From assembly GCF_003576645.1 (NCBI RefSeq), contig NC_044930.1, positions 4,827,545 through 4,891,544 on the forward strand: a stretch of 64,000 nt of DNA, in the 5' to 3' direction. Under the pieces are notes generated by a model. The model was not told the origin of the DNA. It did not search any database and saw nothing but the letters and a program-made list of their open reading frames with translations. Below, piece after piece: positions 9,178-20,372 of the stretch. Position 1 is the stretch's first letter, and every line of letters starts with the position of its first letter. The translations under genes were made by a program, and so were the position numbers. The stretch is from Ipomoea triloba (taxonomy: Eukaryota > Streptophyta > Magnoliopsida > Solanales > Convolvulaceae).

Positions 9178-9848
9178 AGATTATGTTCTGGAATGTCAGG
9201 GGTCTTCTCTCTTCACGTCGAAGACTCCGTAGAATTGTGAGACGTGAAAATCTTGCTCTTCTTGCTGTCTCTGAACCCTTTCTCTCTTCGGCTCAGGCTG
9301 AAGATTATGCAAGGAACCTTAACTTTAACTCCTTCTTCTGTTCTACAAAATGCAAACTCTGGCTTTTTTGGCTGGACCTTTTTCATCTTGATGTTATCAC
9401 GGATTCCGATCAATTTATCCACTGCCGTTTGTGTTATTTACCATGGAATTTCAATTTTGACTTTGTTGCAGTCTATGCTAAACACAGCAGAGGTGAAAGA
9501 CAGCAACTCTGGATCCAACTAAGTAACATTCTATCATTGCCAAATCCAACTCTCATTGGAGGAGACTTCAATGTCATTGCTGATATGGCGGAATATAGGG
9601 GAAATGCAATTCCAGATTTAGCTGATATGGCGGAATATAGGGGAAATGCAATTCCAGATTTAAATTCTCTAGCTGACTTCTCATCTTTTATATCATCCCA
9701 CTCTCTTCTAGATCTCTACTCTTGGAGGTCTATTCACATGGACAGGTACCCGATCAGCGGGTCATGTTTGGAAAAGATTGGATCGTTTTCTCTTCAATAT
9801 AGATTTTCGAGATCTATTCTCGGGAGTCACGGGAGTCCTTCTCAATAG
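9174..9848 (+). pseudogene. LINE ORF2, endonuclease part before frameshift
   Basis: It starts at the ATG overlapping the ORF1 stop. The beginning, MKIMFWNVRG, is the first motif of APE-type LINE endonucleases (metal-binding Asn). GGDFNVI lies near residue 126 and is the second hallmark motif. An exact 42-bp in-frame duplication (9579-9620 and 9621-9662) follows it, repeating ADMAEYRGNAIPDL. Around 9722 (CTCTTGGAGG) one extra T appears to shift the frame: similarity continues in the other frame with FTWTGTR and GHVWKRLDRF, so residues after about 183 of this frame are spurious. The SDH motif of the endonuclease falls in the next segment. Confidence 0.8.
9579..9662 (+). repeat. Exact 42-bp tandem duplication in LINE endonuclease
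   Basis: Two perfect 42-bp copies abut at 9620/9621. The duplication inserts 14 residues just after the GGDFN motif, where related endonucleases have none that I recall. The unit length is the same as in the duplications at 3810-4082 and 18511-18704. Confidence 0.9.
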
Positions 9849-12800
9849 AACAACTTCAGACCACTCACCGATCATCTTCTCAGGAACAAATGCTAAACTG
9901 ATGGTCCCAAAACAATTCAGGTTTCAGAAGATGTGGACCACCCATAAAGATTTTTTTGATCTTGTGCGAAATATCTGGCAGGAACCGGTTATTGGAGAAG
10001 GAATGAAGGCTCTTACACTCAAACTAAAAAAACTCAAAATGAAGCTACGTGAATGGAACTGGTCGACCTTCGGCAATATTTTTGATAAAATCAAGGCCGC
10101 TGAAGAAGCAGTCTCTGAAGCTCAGCTTCGATTTGATGAAGAACCAAACGAGACTAGACGAGAAACTCTCAGTCGGGAAAAAGCTTTTCTCCTTCTGGCT
10201 TTAAAGCAAGAGGAAATTTTCTGGAAGCAAAAAGCTCGTGTAAAATGGCTTCGAGAAGGAGATGCAAATACAGCTTTCTTTCACACTACGGTGAAAGACA
10301 GAATCCGTAGACAACGCATCTGTGGAGTACGAAACTCAGAAGGAATCATCCTTACGGAGCAACATGAAATCCAATCTGAGGCAGTAAAATTTTTTTCGAG
10401 CTTATTTAAAGCAGAAGAATGCACAGATATGAATGATCTTCTGGATTTTATCCCTCCGCTTCTCTCTGCAGACGACAACCATTCTCTTAACTCGATTGTC
10501 ACTCTCGAAGAAGTCAAAACTGCCATTTGGGGATTAGACCCAGATAGCACTGCTGGTCCAGATGGTTTTTCAGGATTCTTCTTTAGATGCTGCTGGGATA
10601 TAATCAAAACGGATGTTTATAAAGCTGTTCTAGAATTTTTTGCAGGTGTACCAATACCCCAAGCAATCTCCAGTACACAAATTGTCCTCATTCCGAAGAA
10701 CTCAAACCCCGAGACCTTTGCTGATTTCCGACCAATCTCTCTCTGCACCTTTGTAAGCAAGATCTTCACGCGCATCATAGCAACACGTTTGCGCAGCTTT
10801 CTCCCAAAACTAATTTCTCAAGAACAAGCTGGTTTTGTTAAAGGAAGATCAATTCAGGATAATATTCTTCTGGCTATGGAACTGATTCAATCAATCAACA
10901 AAAGATGTCGCGGTTGTAATGTAGCAATCAAACTTGATATGATGAAAGCTTTTGACCGTGTTGCATGGCCTTTCCTGCGTGCTCTTCTGCTCAAATTTGG
11001 TTTCTCTCCTACCTTTGTCAATTTGATTATGAATAATCTCGCTGCCACACGTTTTTCAATTCTCGTCAATGGAGTGAGTAGCGGTTTCTTCCAACCTTCA
11101 AGAGGAGTTAAACAAGGTGACCCTCTATCACCATTGCTGTTCATTTTGACATCAGAAGGTCTATCAAGAGCTTTAGTCAGAAAGATCGGAACCAACATTA
11201 TTCAACCGTACAAGAGTTCCTCTCTGGCTTGTCCGATCATTTCTCATTTGGCCTTCGCAGACGATATCCTAATTTTTGCAAATGGTAGCCGCAAATCCTT
11301 ACAGAATTTGAAATCCACCCTTCAAGGATATGAACATGCATCAGGGCAGAAAATTAACTTCTCCAAGAGTTTCTTTGTTACTTCTATTTTTGCCCCTGCT
11401 ACCAGAATTAACACAATCTCTCGCGAGTTGGGTATGCAAAGATCCTCTACCCCTTTCAAATACCTTGGAATAAATTTATTCAAAGGAAGAAATAGATGCA
11501 GCTACTATCAATATATTCTTGATGGGATCGACAAGCGTTTGCAAGGCTGGCAAAGAAAGCTTCTTTCTCCTGGCGGCAGAATCACTCTTATAAAACATGT
11601 TCTATCATCGATATCGCTCTACTCCTTGGCTTCCATTCAACTCCCTAAAGGAACAATCCATTCTATTGAACAAAGAATGGCCAACTTTTATTGGGGTTCT
11701 CACAATGGACGCAACAAACGACACTGGGCTTCCTGGTCCAAACTCTGCTTCCCAGAAACTGAAGGAGGACTGGGATTTAAATCTTTGTCGGCACTACAAT
11801 CTACCTTTGCTGCAAAATTATGGTTTTTATACAGAAAAGGTGGTTCATTGTGGAGCGATTATATGAGAGCCCTGCACCCAAACCCGAACATACCATCCAG
11901 ATATTCTGACTCAATCACTTGGCGCCGCATGAAATCAGTTTCCTCTACAGTAGATGACAACACAACTGTTCTTGCAAATGAAATAATCTGGAAACCTTCT
12001 TCCTCAGGAGCTTTCACCTTTAAGACAGCTTACAATCTTTTTCGACCTACAAGATGCATCACCTTGTCCTCAACACACATCTGGTCAAAAAATATTCCAA
12101 AAAAAATTTCAGTGTTCATGTGGAGACTACTTCATCGCCATCTCCCCTTCCCTGATCGTCTTCAAAATTTTGGTTTCCACCAACCATCAGTGTGCCCTTT
12201 CTGCTGGAACGAGAGTGCTTCCCTTGAACACTGTATGTGGAGCTGTTCATGCAGTTTGAAAATCTGGAACCACTATGCAGCACTTCTGGATATTAATTTT
12301 ACACTAGTCTCCTCAGTACGATCTGCTTGCCATGTCTGGTGGTTAGCAGATCCACCGACAAGATCTGAAACAGGCTGGAGCAATGTTACAGCTACATTCC
12401 GAGATTTAATGCCCTGTTTCATTCTATGGATCTTATGGAAGAAATATAATACTTTGATTCATGATGGGGGACGTTTCTCCCATGATAGAATTATTCAAGA
12501 AGTGAAAAAAGAATGTTTTGATCTCTCCATTGCTCATCCCTTTCAGTCCACTAAATCCTCTGACCGAAGACTTATTGACGTTGGCTTGGTGGCTTTTTTC
12601 ACTGCACCAAAACCAAAGAGGACTCTCTGGATTAAATGGCATCACCCTCCCTCTGGCAGATTGAAGCTCAACTCCGATGCCGCCTTCTCCTCGGTCTCAT
12701 GTGGAGGTGGCGCTGTCCTTCGCAACTCTAATGGTGCCATTGTTGCTGCTTTATCCTTTCCCCTTTCAGCTACTTCTGCGCTGGAAGCCGAAGCACTTGC

Positions 12801-13146
12801 TCTCGACTTCGCCATGAGATGGTGTGATTTGGTTGCACGAAAACCAACTCTCATTGAGATTGATTCATCGGTTCTAGTCCATCTTATCCTTCATAATGAT
12901 GCTCCGATTCCATGGAAGGTCCGTCAATCTGTTACCAATATCCGTCAATTGCTCTCTTCTTGGTCAGCTTCAGTCGCTCACTCCTATCGAGAAACAAACA
13001 TGGTTGCAGACTCTTTAGCTAACTTTGGTTGCTCTCTACTAGCTCCCTCTCTTTTTTTCACCCTCAACTCCTTACCACCCTCTGTTCTCACATTTCTCTT
13101 GTACGACTGGCGGGGTTTCTTGACCCCGAGAATAATTTTTCAATAA
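9725..13146 (+). pseudogene. LINE ORF2, reverse transcriptase and RNase H part
   Basis: This continues ORF2 after the frameshift; the first codons (9733 on) complete the endonuclease, with TSDHSPI near 9855. The reverse transcriptase follows, with VLIPK, DFRPISLC, QAGFVKGRSI, KLDMMKAFDRV, GVKQGDPLSPLLF and the catalytic FADD at 11254-11265. Further on are a Cys/His region (CPFCWNESASLEHC) of the zf-RVT type, then a plant-type RNase H with LNSDAAF, EAEALAL and IEIDSS keeping the acidic residues. It ends with TAA at 13144, 15 bp before the poly(A) region. All RT motifs are intact, so only the frameshift obviously disables it. The role is target-primed reverse transcription. Confidence 0.9.
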
Positions 13147-13161
13147 AATTTCTTTCTTGAT

Positions 13162-13180
13162 AAAAAAAAAAAAAAAAAAA
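13162..13180 (+). other. LINE poly(A) tail
   Basis: Nineteen A residues end the LINE, 15 bp after the ORF2 stop, preceded by TTTCTTTCTTGAT. This marks the 3' end of the insertion. Confidence 0.85.
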
Positions 13181-14445
13181 GATAGTTTTTTAAATTCTAA
13201 CTTTGGATTCCATAGTTGCACAAGTGTGAAGTCAAGGTCGTCGTTGATTTAAAGTATATGTTTTGCGCAACTTCTATGAAATAAATGCAGAGACGAACTT
13301 TGTACTTATGGGCAAGAAAATTGTAAATGTGGTCTTCCGCTAACGTGAATTACGGTTACGGAAAACAAAATTAGAGTCTTCTCCACGGGAGTCCTGTGAT
13401 GTTGAGTGGATATAACTCTATAACATGTATGTATACAAGAAATCCTCAATCTCAGGTTGATATGTTTTACACAACTTCTGCCAAAAAGATGCAAAGACAA
13501 TACATTTACATAAGATTCACCAGTAAATATGTTCAATTCTACAACACGTTATCCGTACAAGTGTTCTACATCAATCCTCAGTGAATAGACCCATACCGAT
13601 TAGTGAGACTAGGTTCAAGAAATCTGAAACTAAAGAAAGAAAAACATGAATATATTCATTGACTCAATTTTAGATTTCTAACTAGATTTTGAGGTTGTTA
13701 TGTGATTGATCAAGTTTGGGGCTATTCATCTTCTACAATGAAGAGGTTAATTGATTTTGGGAGAAAAGCTTTGTTCTTCAGTTAGAGCTTTATCAGACTA
13801 TGAAGAGCGAAGAATCCAGTCTTATCGCTTACAGATTTAGCAGCGTCTACAGCAAGCAAAAGAGCAGAAGGCAGTAATAAAGAAAGTGCCGAATTGGAAA
13901 ATTTACAATCACAGAGTCACGAACAAATGTTGCTCCTTTAAACATATTACTATAGGCTTCAGAGGATCGGATTATTCAAAGGGTATATTATGGCTATATA
14001 TACCATGAGCAACTTGGCAATGAGGATGCTCAGCTCACTCCTCTGATCTGTTGCGTTTTGGTGCCATGTCTACAACATACCCAATGGACATGGTTGGAGC
14101 CTGGAGGCTGAATTATTGTATAGACAGAAAATTCTCCTTATCAGTACAGGGGAATGTTTCATGCATTATCAACCGTGTTTCGCAATGAAGATCCTAGTGC
14201 AGACTGCAGAGTATCAAAGAAAATGATCGGTTCGAAGCTGAGGTGGAATTCTAGATGAATGAATAAATCAGACACAACCATTAAAGTTGAAGTTAAAATT
14301 AAATCAAAGTATTAGTGAAAAACTAAATTAAATAAAAGATATTTTGATAAGGTCAATGACTAAATTGAGAATTAATTTAATATTCTATTTTGGTGATAAT
14401 CGCCACCATCTTAAGCGGACAATATCTGACTCTTCTAAATCTTGT
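13181..14445. other. Intergenic, with relic of an RLP 5' flank
   Basis: No gene seen. From 13181 to about 13530 the sequence resembles 26371-26720 and, in part, the regions upstream of the RLP genes (for example TCCATAGTTGCA and GGAGTCCTGTGATGT). The rest (13530-14445) has no recognisable feature. Confidence 0.5.
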
Positions 14446-15398
14446 TCAGCTAGCATCAGCAACCAAGAGCCTCAATATATCTCCTAGAGGTGCCTCAAGA
14501 ACTGATGTTCCCATTTCCGTAGATTGATCGAGATTTGCAAGAAAATCAACACACCTATTTCCTTCCTTCATAATGTGGGTGAAGATAACCTCCTCAAACC
14601 CCGAGACAAGGAATTTACAATCAGAGATGAGCGTGATAGCAAAGTCACTAAGGTCATCTTTGTCACTCATCACCTTGACCACCGCTTCAGAGTCCAATTC
14701 CACAATTAACCACCAAAAAATCCATTCTTTATCAAGTCGTAGACATCCCTTAGACCCCACAACTCATCAAAGAAACTGATTGTGACACCACCATAAACCC
14801 CATTCTTTATCAAGTTGTAGACCCTCCCTTAGGCCCTACAACTCAGTAAAGAAATCGGCTGTGACACCAATGTTGACCACGAAGCCTGCTTTCCAGCTCC
14901 CTTGAGAATCTCGTAATAACCCACCAACACCGGCTAAGTTCGTCAAATGCTTCTTGGCCATATCTGTATTTAGCTTAACCCAACCTTTTCTTGGCCCTCC
15001 ATTGAAGCACGCCAACAATCCCGTGCAGCAACACAACCTCGGAAGAGGTGATAATCAAGGCTTTCCTCATCCACCCCACACACCGGGCAATCCACGTTGT
15101 CAGTCAAGTGCCTGTAGCGACGTTCCACGTTAGTTAGAAGCTTTTCGTTGATCGCGAGCCACCCGATCAACTTCACTTTCTCCATACAAGTGATCTTCCA
15201 AATCCAGACAAACTCTTCTTCCCCTTCTTGATTACCTGCAATCAGGGCCCTAAAGAACTCACCATTTTCACATTGAAAAACCCGAACACAGAATTTTTGG
15301 GGTCCGTAAGCACCTGCCATGCAAGTTTGGCCAACAATGCCAAATTGAAATCCCTCGCTTTGCGAAGAACCAGACCACCCTGATTGCGGGGTGAGCAA
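14446..15398 (-). pseudogene. Decayed LINE ORF2 3' part
   Basis: Three broken minus-strand frames follow in LINE order. The first (15398 downward) has a Cys/His zf-RVT-like segment ending in DCPVCGVDEESLDYHLF. The second (15036) has RNase H similarity with GWVKLNTDMAKK and GVGGLLRDSQGSWKAGF. The third (14760) has the end of RNase H with ELDSEAVV and EGNRCVDFLANL. Stops and frameshifts separate them. A diverged tandem duplication of about 88 bp (near 14723 and 14811) lies between the second and third. No reverse transcriptase is present, so it is an old fragment of a LINE unlike the one at 8320-13180. Confidence 0.75.
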
Positions 15399-15921
15399 AT
15401 ATGATCTTAATTGACGAGGTGGACCTTCTTCTTGTATTCACCTTATTTTAATATGATATGTACTAACTTGACTTGTTTATTAGTGACGTTTAATCTTTAT
15501 TACACAATTATAATAATTTACTAATCAAATTAAAGGATATGTTGCACAACCCTTTAATTGTACAATACAATATTCATATTTTTTCAAGATAAAAAAAAAT
15601 ATTTACAACACCCAAACTTACAAACATAAAAGGATAGATTTGAAACTTTTATTAATTAAAACAAATAGCGCACAAACATGCATCACATTCAAAAGTTATT
15701 ACACTTAAATATTGTCCAGATGTTAATAACACACAAAAAAGTGCACACAATGAGAGATTGAGAGGTATCACCACCATAATCACTGGTCTCAGCATTCATA
15801 CCTACAAAAGTGAAGTGAATTAACATATCGGCTTAAGAAAAAGTGTTTGGTGTGTTTATATGAAAAATTTGTGCCATATTGGAAGTAATCAAGATTACCT
15901 GAAGGTTGCAGCCAAGAGTTA
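15399..15921. other. 3' flank of RLP1 with conserved 3'UTR intron
   Basis: AT-rich and with no separate gene. On the minus strand a splice donor (CTTCAG/GTAATC, near 15900) and an acceptor (TTTTGTAG/GTATG, near 15807) lie just after the RLP1 stop. The same sites recur after RLP2. I infer an intron in the 3' untranslated region of this receptor family. Confidence 0.5.
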
Positions 15922-16341
15922 TCAGAACCTGTTCCTGCGAACTCTGCCTCTTGGTCCTGGAGATTTTCTTCCGCGTTGTCGGGGACAGAATAGCCGTGTT
16001 AAAACTTCATCAAGTTGTTGGTATGCTTCTCTGCATCTCTTGTTATGCAAAAGCATCCACAAGTACGCCCCTAAACCCACAGCGAATCCCAAAGCAGAAG
16101 TTACGTATTCCCATTTGATCTTAGAGGGGCCACCATCAAACTCTATTTGAGATTTCCCGCCACTGGAACTTGGTGGTGATTTGCAACATTTTGAGAGAGG
16201 AAAACCGCGCAGTTCTTGATTGCCTAGGTAAGAATCTGGTCCAAATGTATTAAGTTGATTGCCGGTTGGAATCACACCAGAAAGTCTGTTGAATGATAAA
16301 TTCAAGACTGAAAGGAATGTGAGTTTCGCAAGCTCTGTTGG

Positions 16342-17057
16342 TGTTGGGAAAAATCCCACTGCCTGTGACAATTAGAATCACAAGACCAACACGGTACACA
16401 AATACGAGATAATACACAATAGCCCAAAAATAAATATGAACACAAGGAACACAAGATTTACGTGGAAAACCCCAAAACCACGGGGAAAAACCACGGGCCA
16501 CCAACAACAACAATTTCCACTATCACAAATCTCGGGTACAAAGTTTTAGGCTACCACATGAGCCATACATCCACAAATCATCAAATATAACAACTCCTAG
16601 GCCAAAACATTCTTATAATATTCACAGGCTAAAAGGAATAATATCTCGTACTCAAAATATTCAACTACCACGAACAAGGTAAAATGAATACAAATATTAC
16701 GAGATTATCCAAAGAGATGCCTGGAATAAATACAAGCTGACCTCAAATATTTGATGAAGATAGTACCCAAAAGTTTCAGCAAATCCACGACAAAGTTGCA
16801 CCAAAATGAAGAAGAAAGAAGAATAGGTGATTTTCTTTCTCCCTTGCTGCTGCCTACTGCCGAAAAATGGAATGAATGGGAATTGAGTGGTGGAATGCTG
16901 ATGAGTGGAGTGTAGTTGGTGGAATATTTCAACACCAACAAAGACATAGGGAAACAAACAAAATAGGTGGAATCCTCTTTTTTTTTTTTTTTTTTTTTTT
17001 TCTTGTCTGCCAACATGCTTCAACTTTTCTTATTTTCCACATAGGATGGACCCAACA
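16342..17057 (-). mobile_element. Solo LTR (Copia-like) inside RLP1
   Basis: The insertion begins TGTTGGG and ends CCCAACA, a perfect 7-bp inverted terminal pair, and is flanked by a 5-bp target duplication GTTGG (16337-16341 and 17058-17062). It is 716 bp long, has no coding sequence, and carries a long T run at 16979-17000. On the minus strand its 3' part resembles the U5 of Copia LTRs (TTTTCCACGTAAATCTTGTG), which sets its orientation, the same as RLP1. A solo LTR arises when the two LTRs of a full element recombine and delete the interior. A match of this LTR to full Copia elements would confirm the class. Confidence 0.85.
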
Positions 17058-18510
17058 GTTGGGATCTTTCCATTTAGTTGGTTTGCTGAAAGGTCTAAGG
17101 ACTCAATCGTTTTCAGATTTCCAATTGTTTTGGGGATATTCCCTGTGAGAGCATTGTGTGATAGGTTAAGAAAGTAAAGTGAAGTGAGAGCTCCAATTGT
17201 ATCTGGTATAACCCCATGGAAATTATTGCATGAGAAATCAATAGATGTGAAGACTCTGAGAATTCTCACAAATTCCATCAACTTCCCTTTCACAGTTAGC
17301 TTTACTTTAATTTGGTAACCACTAAATTTCAAGTAGTCAAAGCTGATGTTACGCCTAGGCTCTTCCTCAATAGCCATTCGTTTCCAATTTAACAACTTTG
17401 GGGAGAGTTCTCCAGTGAAATTATTGGAAGCAACATCTATAATCTGAAGATTTGGCCACATATGATTGGCATTAGCACAATGAAGGTCACCATAAAATCC
17501 ATTGGATTCCAAGATTATGACACGCAGGCTTGATAACTTCTTCAGTTGGCATGGAAACGTATCTACAATTTTGTTGCTCCCAACATTCAGAACTTCCAGT
17601 GATGAACACTTCTTTAGAGATTTTGGAATTTTCCCATGAATGGAATTCCTGCTGAGGTCTAAAGTTTGTAGAGCACATGTACTTGGGAAGGAATTAGGTA
17701 TCTTACCACTGAATTGGTTTTCCCCAAGGTTTAATATGCTAACAAATTTGAGTAGACAGGATGGAAACATGCCACTTAGCTTGTTGTTGGATAGATCAAG
17801 CACCACCAGATCGCTTGCATTGCATATGGATTCCGGAATTATCCCGGTGAAGCTATTATTTGAAAGAGACAAGAAACCAACACCTGAAGCATAACTTCCA
17901 ACATCAAATGGGATGGAACCATTGAAAAAATTGTTTGAGTAATCAAGGTATGGAGCTACTCCAATGGGAAGTCGGCCTTGCAGTTGATTTGAGTGCAAGT
18001 CCAGTACTGAAAGACCACTTGGATATGTGTAAGGATTTTCTAAACCATCTAAGAAATTGTGAGAAAGATTCAGCCTTTTTAGATTTCCATTACCCACTTC
18101 CCATATCCAGGATGGTATTTTCCCTCCAATTTCATTGTCCGAAAGATCTAAACGGAACAAGTTGGATAGATTTCTAAGATCCGGAAAATTTTGCAACCCA
18201 CAAGAAACCATTTTCAATACTTCGAGGCTTGTGAGCTTTTCGAGACTTCCAAAATGTATCCTTCCGGAGTTGTATGAAAGTAATAGCTGAGTCAGGTTTG
18301 GGAGTTCAAAGCAATACTCCGGAATTGATCCATTCAGGCGATTAAAACTCAAGTCAAGTGTTTCTAACTTTGAGACAGAAACATTCACATATTCATCGAT
18401 AAGACCATCAAATAAATTGTTGGAAAGATCTAGTGTCACCAATGATGGAAGTGAAAACAAAGATGGTTGTATTCTTCCACTTAAAGAGTTGAAAGAAAGT
18501 GAGAGACTAT

Positions 18511-18704
18511 TAAGCTTTGAAAATTCAAAGAAGTACTTTGGAAGTGACCCTTTAAGCTTTGAAAATTCAAAGAAGTACTTTGGAAGTGACCCTTTTAGAC
18601 GATTATAACTCAAATCGAGTATTTCCAATTGTGAGGCAGATACATTCCAATACTCATCAACAATTTCCAATTGTGAGGCAGATACATTCCAATACTCATC
18701 AACA
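18511..18704 (-). repeat. Two exact 42-bp tandem duplications in RLP1
   Basis: Pair one occupies 18511-18552 and 18553-18594. Pair two occupies 18621-18662 and 18663-18704. Each is perfect and in frame (14 codons) but cuts across LRR units, giving a repeated KGSLPKYFFEFSKL and a repeated VDEYWNVSASQLEI that break the 24-residue LRR rhythm. A longer repeated module follows (18759-18930) and joins abruptly at about 18758. Confidence 0.85.
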
Positions 18705-20251
18705 AGACCATCAAATGAATTGTAGGAAAGATCTAGGATTTGCAATGATGGAAGTGAAAGCTTTGAAAATTCAAAGAAGTACTTTGGAAGTGACCCTTTT
18801 AGACGATTATAACTCAAATCGAGTATTTCCAATTGTGAGGCAGATACATTCCAATACTCATCAACAAGACCATCAAATGAATTGTAGGAAAGATCTAGGA
18901 TTTGCAATGATGGAAGTGAAAACAGAGATGGTTGTATCATTCCAGCAAAGGAGTTGGAAGAAAGTAGCAGTCGACTCAACTTTGAAAATTTAAAGAAATA
19001 CTCTGGAATTGACCCATTTAAACAATTAGAACTCAAGTCAAGTGTTTCCAATTGTAAGGCAAAAGCATTAACATATTCATCAACTTGACCATCAAATGAA
19101 TTGTTGGAAAGATCTAGCAACCGCAATGATGGAAGTGAAAACAGAGATGGGGGGATTCTTCCAAACAAAAAATTTGACCCTAAATCAATATTCTCAATTT
19201 TTGGAAGGCCTTCAAAATGTTTAGAAGAAAGTGGACCTGTCAAGCCATTTTGAGAAAAGTCTATGATGATAAGATTCTTTGAGTGTAGAAGATGCGGGAT
19301 TGAGCCAGTGAAGTTGTTATTTGAGAAATCCACATAAGCAAGACTCTTAAGTTGTGCCAGTGTAGAGGGAATCGATCCGCTTAATTTGCAGCTGTTGAGA
19401 TCTAACCTGGACAGGTTGCTAAGATTACTAATGGATGGTGGCAAGCAACCAGAAAATTGAGTGACAGCTACAGAGATCATCCTAAGTGATCCATTCTCAG
19501 GAAATGATGGGAATTCACCACGAAGGTTCTGATTGTATCCCAAAATCAATTCCTCTAAACCTTGCATCAGAAATATCTCTCTTGGGAATTCTCCCCGCAG
19601 GTTACAACCACTGAGGCTCAAGGTCTTGAGGTTAGAGAAATTGGATAAGAATTTTGGAACTACTACTGTACTGGAAAGATCAACACCATCAAGATAAATT
19701 TGTCTGAGTTGAGTCGAGTTCTTAAAGAATTGCTTTAGATCAAGTGTAAGTGTCTGATCCAATTCATAGAAGATTGAGAGGTCAAGAGTTACCAACCTTG
19801 TGAGTCTTGATATTCCATTGGGGATCCCTCCAAAATTAGCATGTGACAAATTGAGATATTTCAAGTTGGTAAGATTATAGATCTGAACTGGAATGTCAGA
19901 TGTGAATCTGTTGAAAGCCAAATTTAGGGTCTCAAGGTATTGAAGACTGAATAGACAGCTTGAATCGTCAATACCACCTGTAATGGCTTCATTGTCGAGA
20001 ATCAAGGTGATTACATGACCTGAGGTGTCGCATTCCACCCCAGGCCAATCACAACAATCTGTGGTGTGGTTCCAGCGTGCAAGCTTGGTTGAAGCTGTTG
20101 AGTTGAACTCCAGGCTGCTCCGCAACTGCAGCAACAATATTTTCTGATCACTCATGCATTGGGCTTGGGCTGCCACCACTGTGATGTTGCTGAAGCCCCC
20201 TACTGATAGCAAGGATATGAAGAAAAGGCATTGAAGGAATGGAGTTTTCAT

Positions 20252-20326
20252 TGTTGCACAACAAAAAGCTAGCTAAGGTTCAATCAGGATTATATTTTGG
20301 GATGCTTTGAAGTGAATGAATGAGGT

Positions 20327-20372
<46 letters not shown>

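Larger units (their letters stand above)
8320..13180 (+). mobile_element. L1-type LINE retrotransposon, 5'-truncated
   Basis: The element has the C-terminal part of ORF1 with a zinc knuckle, then ORF2 with endonuclease, reverse transcriptase, a zf-RVT-like Cys/His region and an RNase H domain, and a 19-bp poly(A) at 13162-13180. It is truncated at the 5' end: an in-frame stop at 8317 precedes the open part and most of the usual ORF1 N-terminus is missing. ORF2 carries one frameshift and a 42-bp internal duplication. The element is therefore defective, but it is well preserved and so fairly young. Confidence 0.9.
15922..20251 (-). pseudogene. RLP1: LRR receptor-like protein, broken by solo LTR
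   Basis: A Ve1/Cf-type receptor-like protein lacking a kinase. From the ATG at 20251 it has a signal peptide (about 30 residues), an N-terminal cap with DCCDWPGVECD, and about 30 LRRs of the extracellular plant type (LxLSxNxLxGxIP). A 716-bp insertion (16342-17057) follows. After it come the last LRR, the juxtamembrane region, one transmembrane helix with GFAVGLGAYLW and a short basic tail ending RRNRF. Translation from the ATG stops 9 codons after entering the insertion (1,073 residues, ending GSILCGK), so the product would lack the membrane anchor. Two exact 42-bp duplications and a shortened repeat module lie at 18511-18930. Such receptors sense apoplastic ligands and signal with SOBIR1-type kinases; the ligand here is unknown. 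Confidence 0.85.

Noticed and set aside
8320..13180. Active, autonomous LINE
   Set aside because: It lacks most of ORF1 and the 5' UTR, and ORF2 is frameshifted near 9722.
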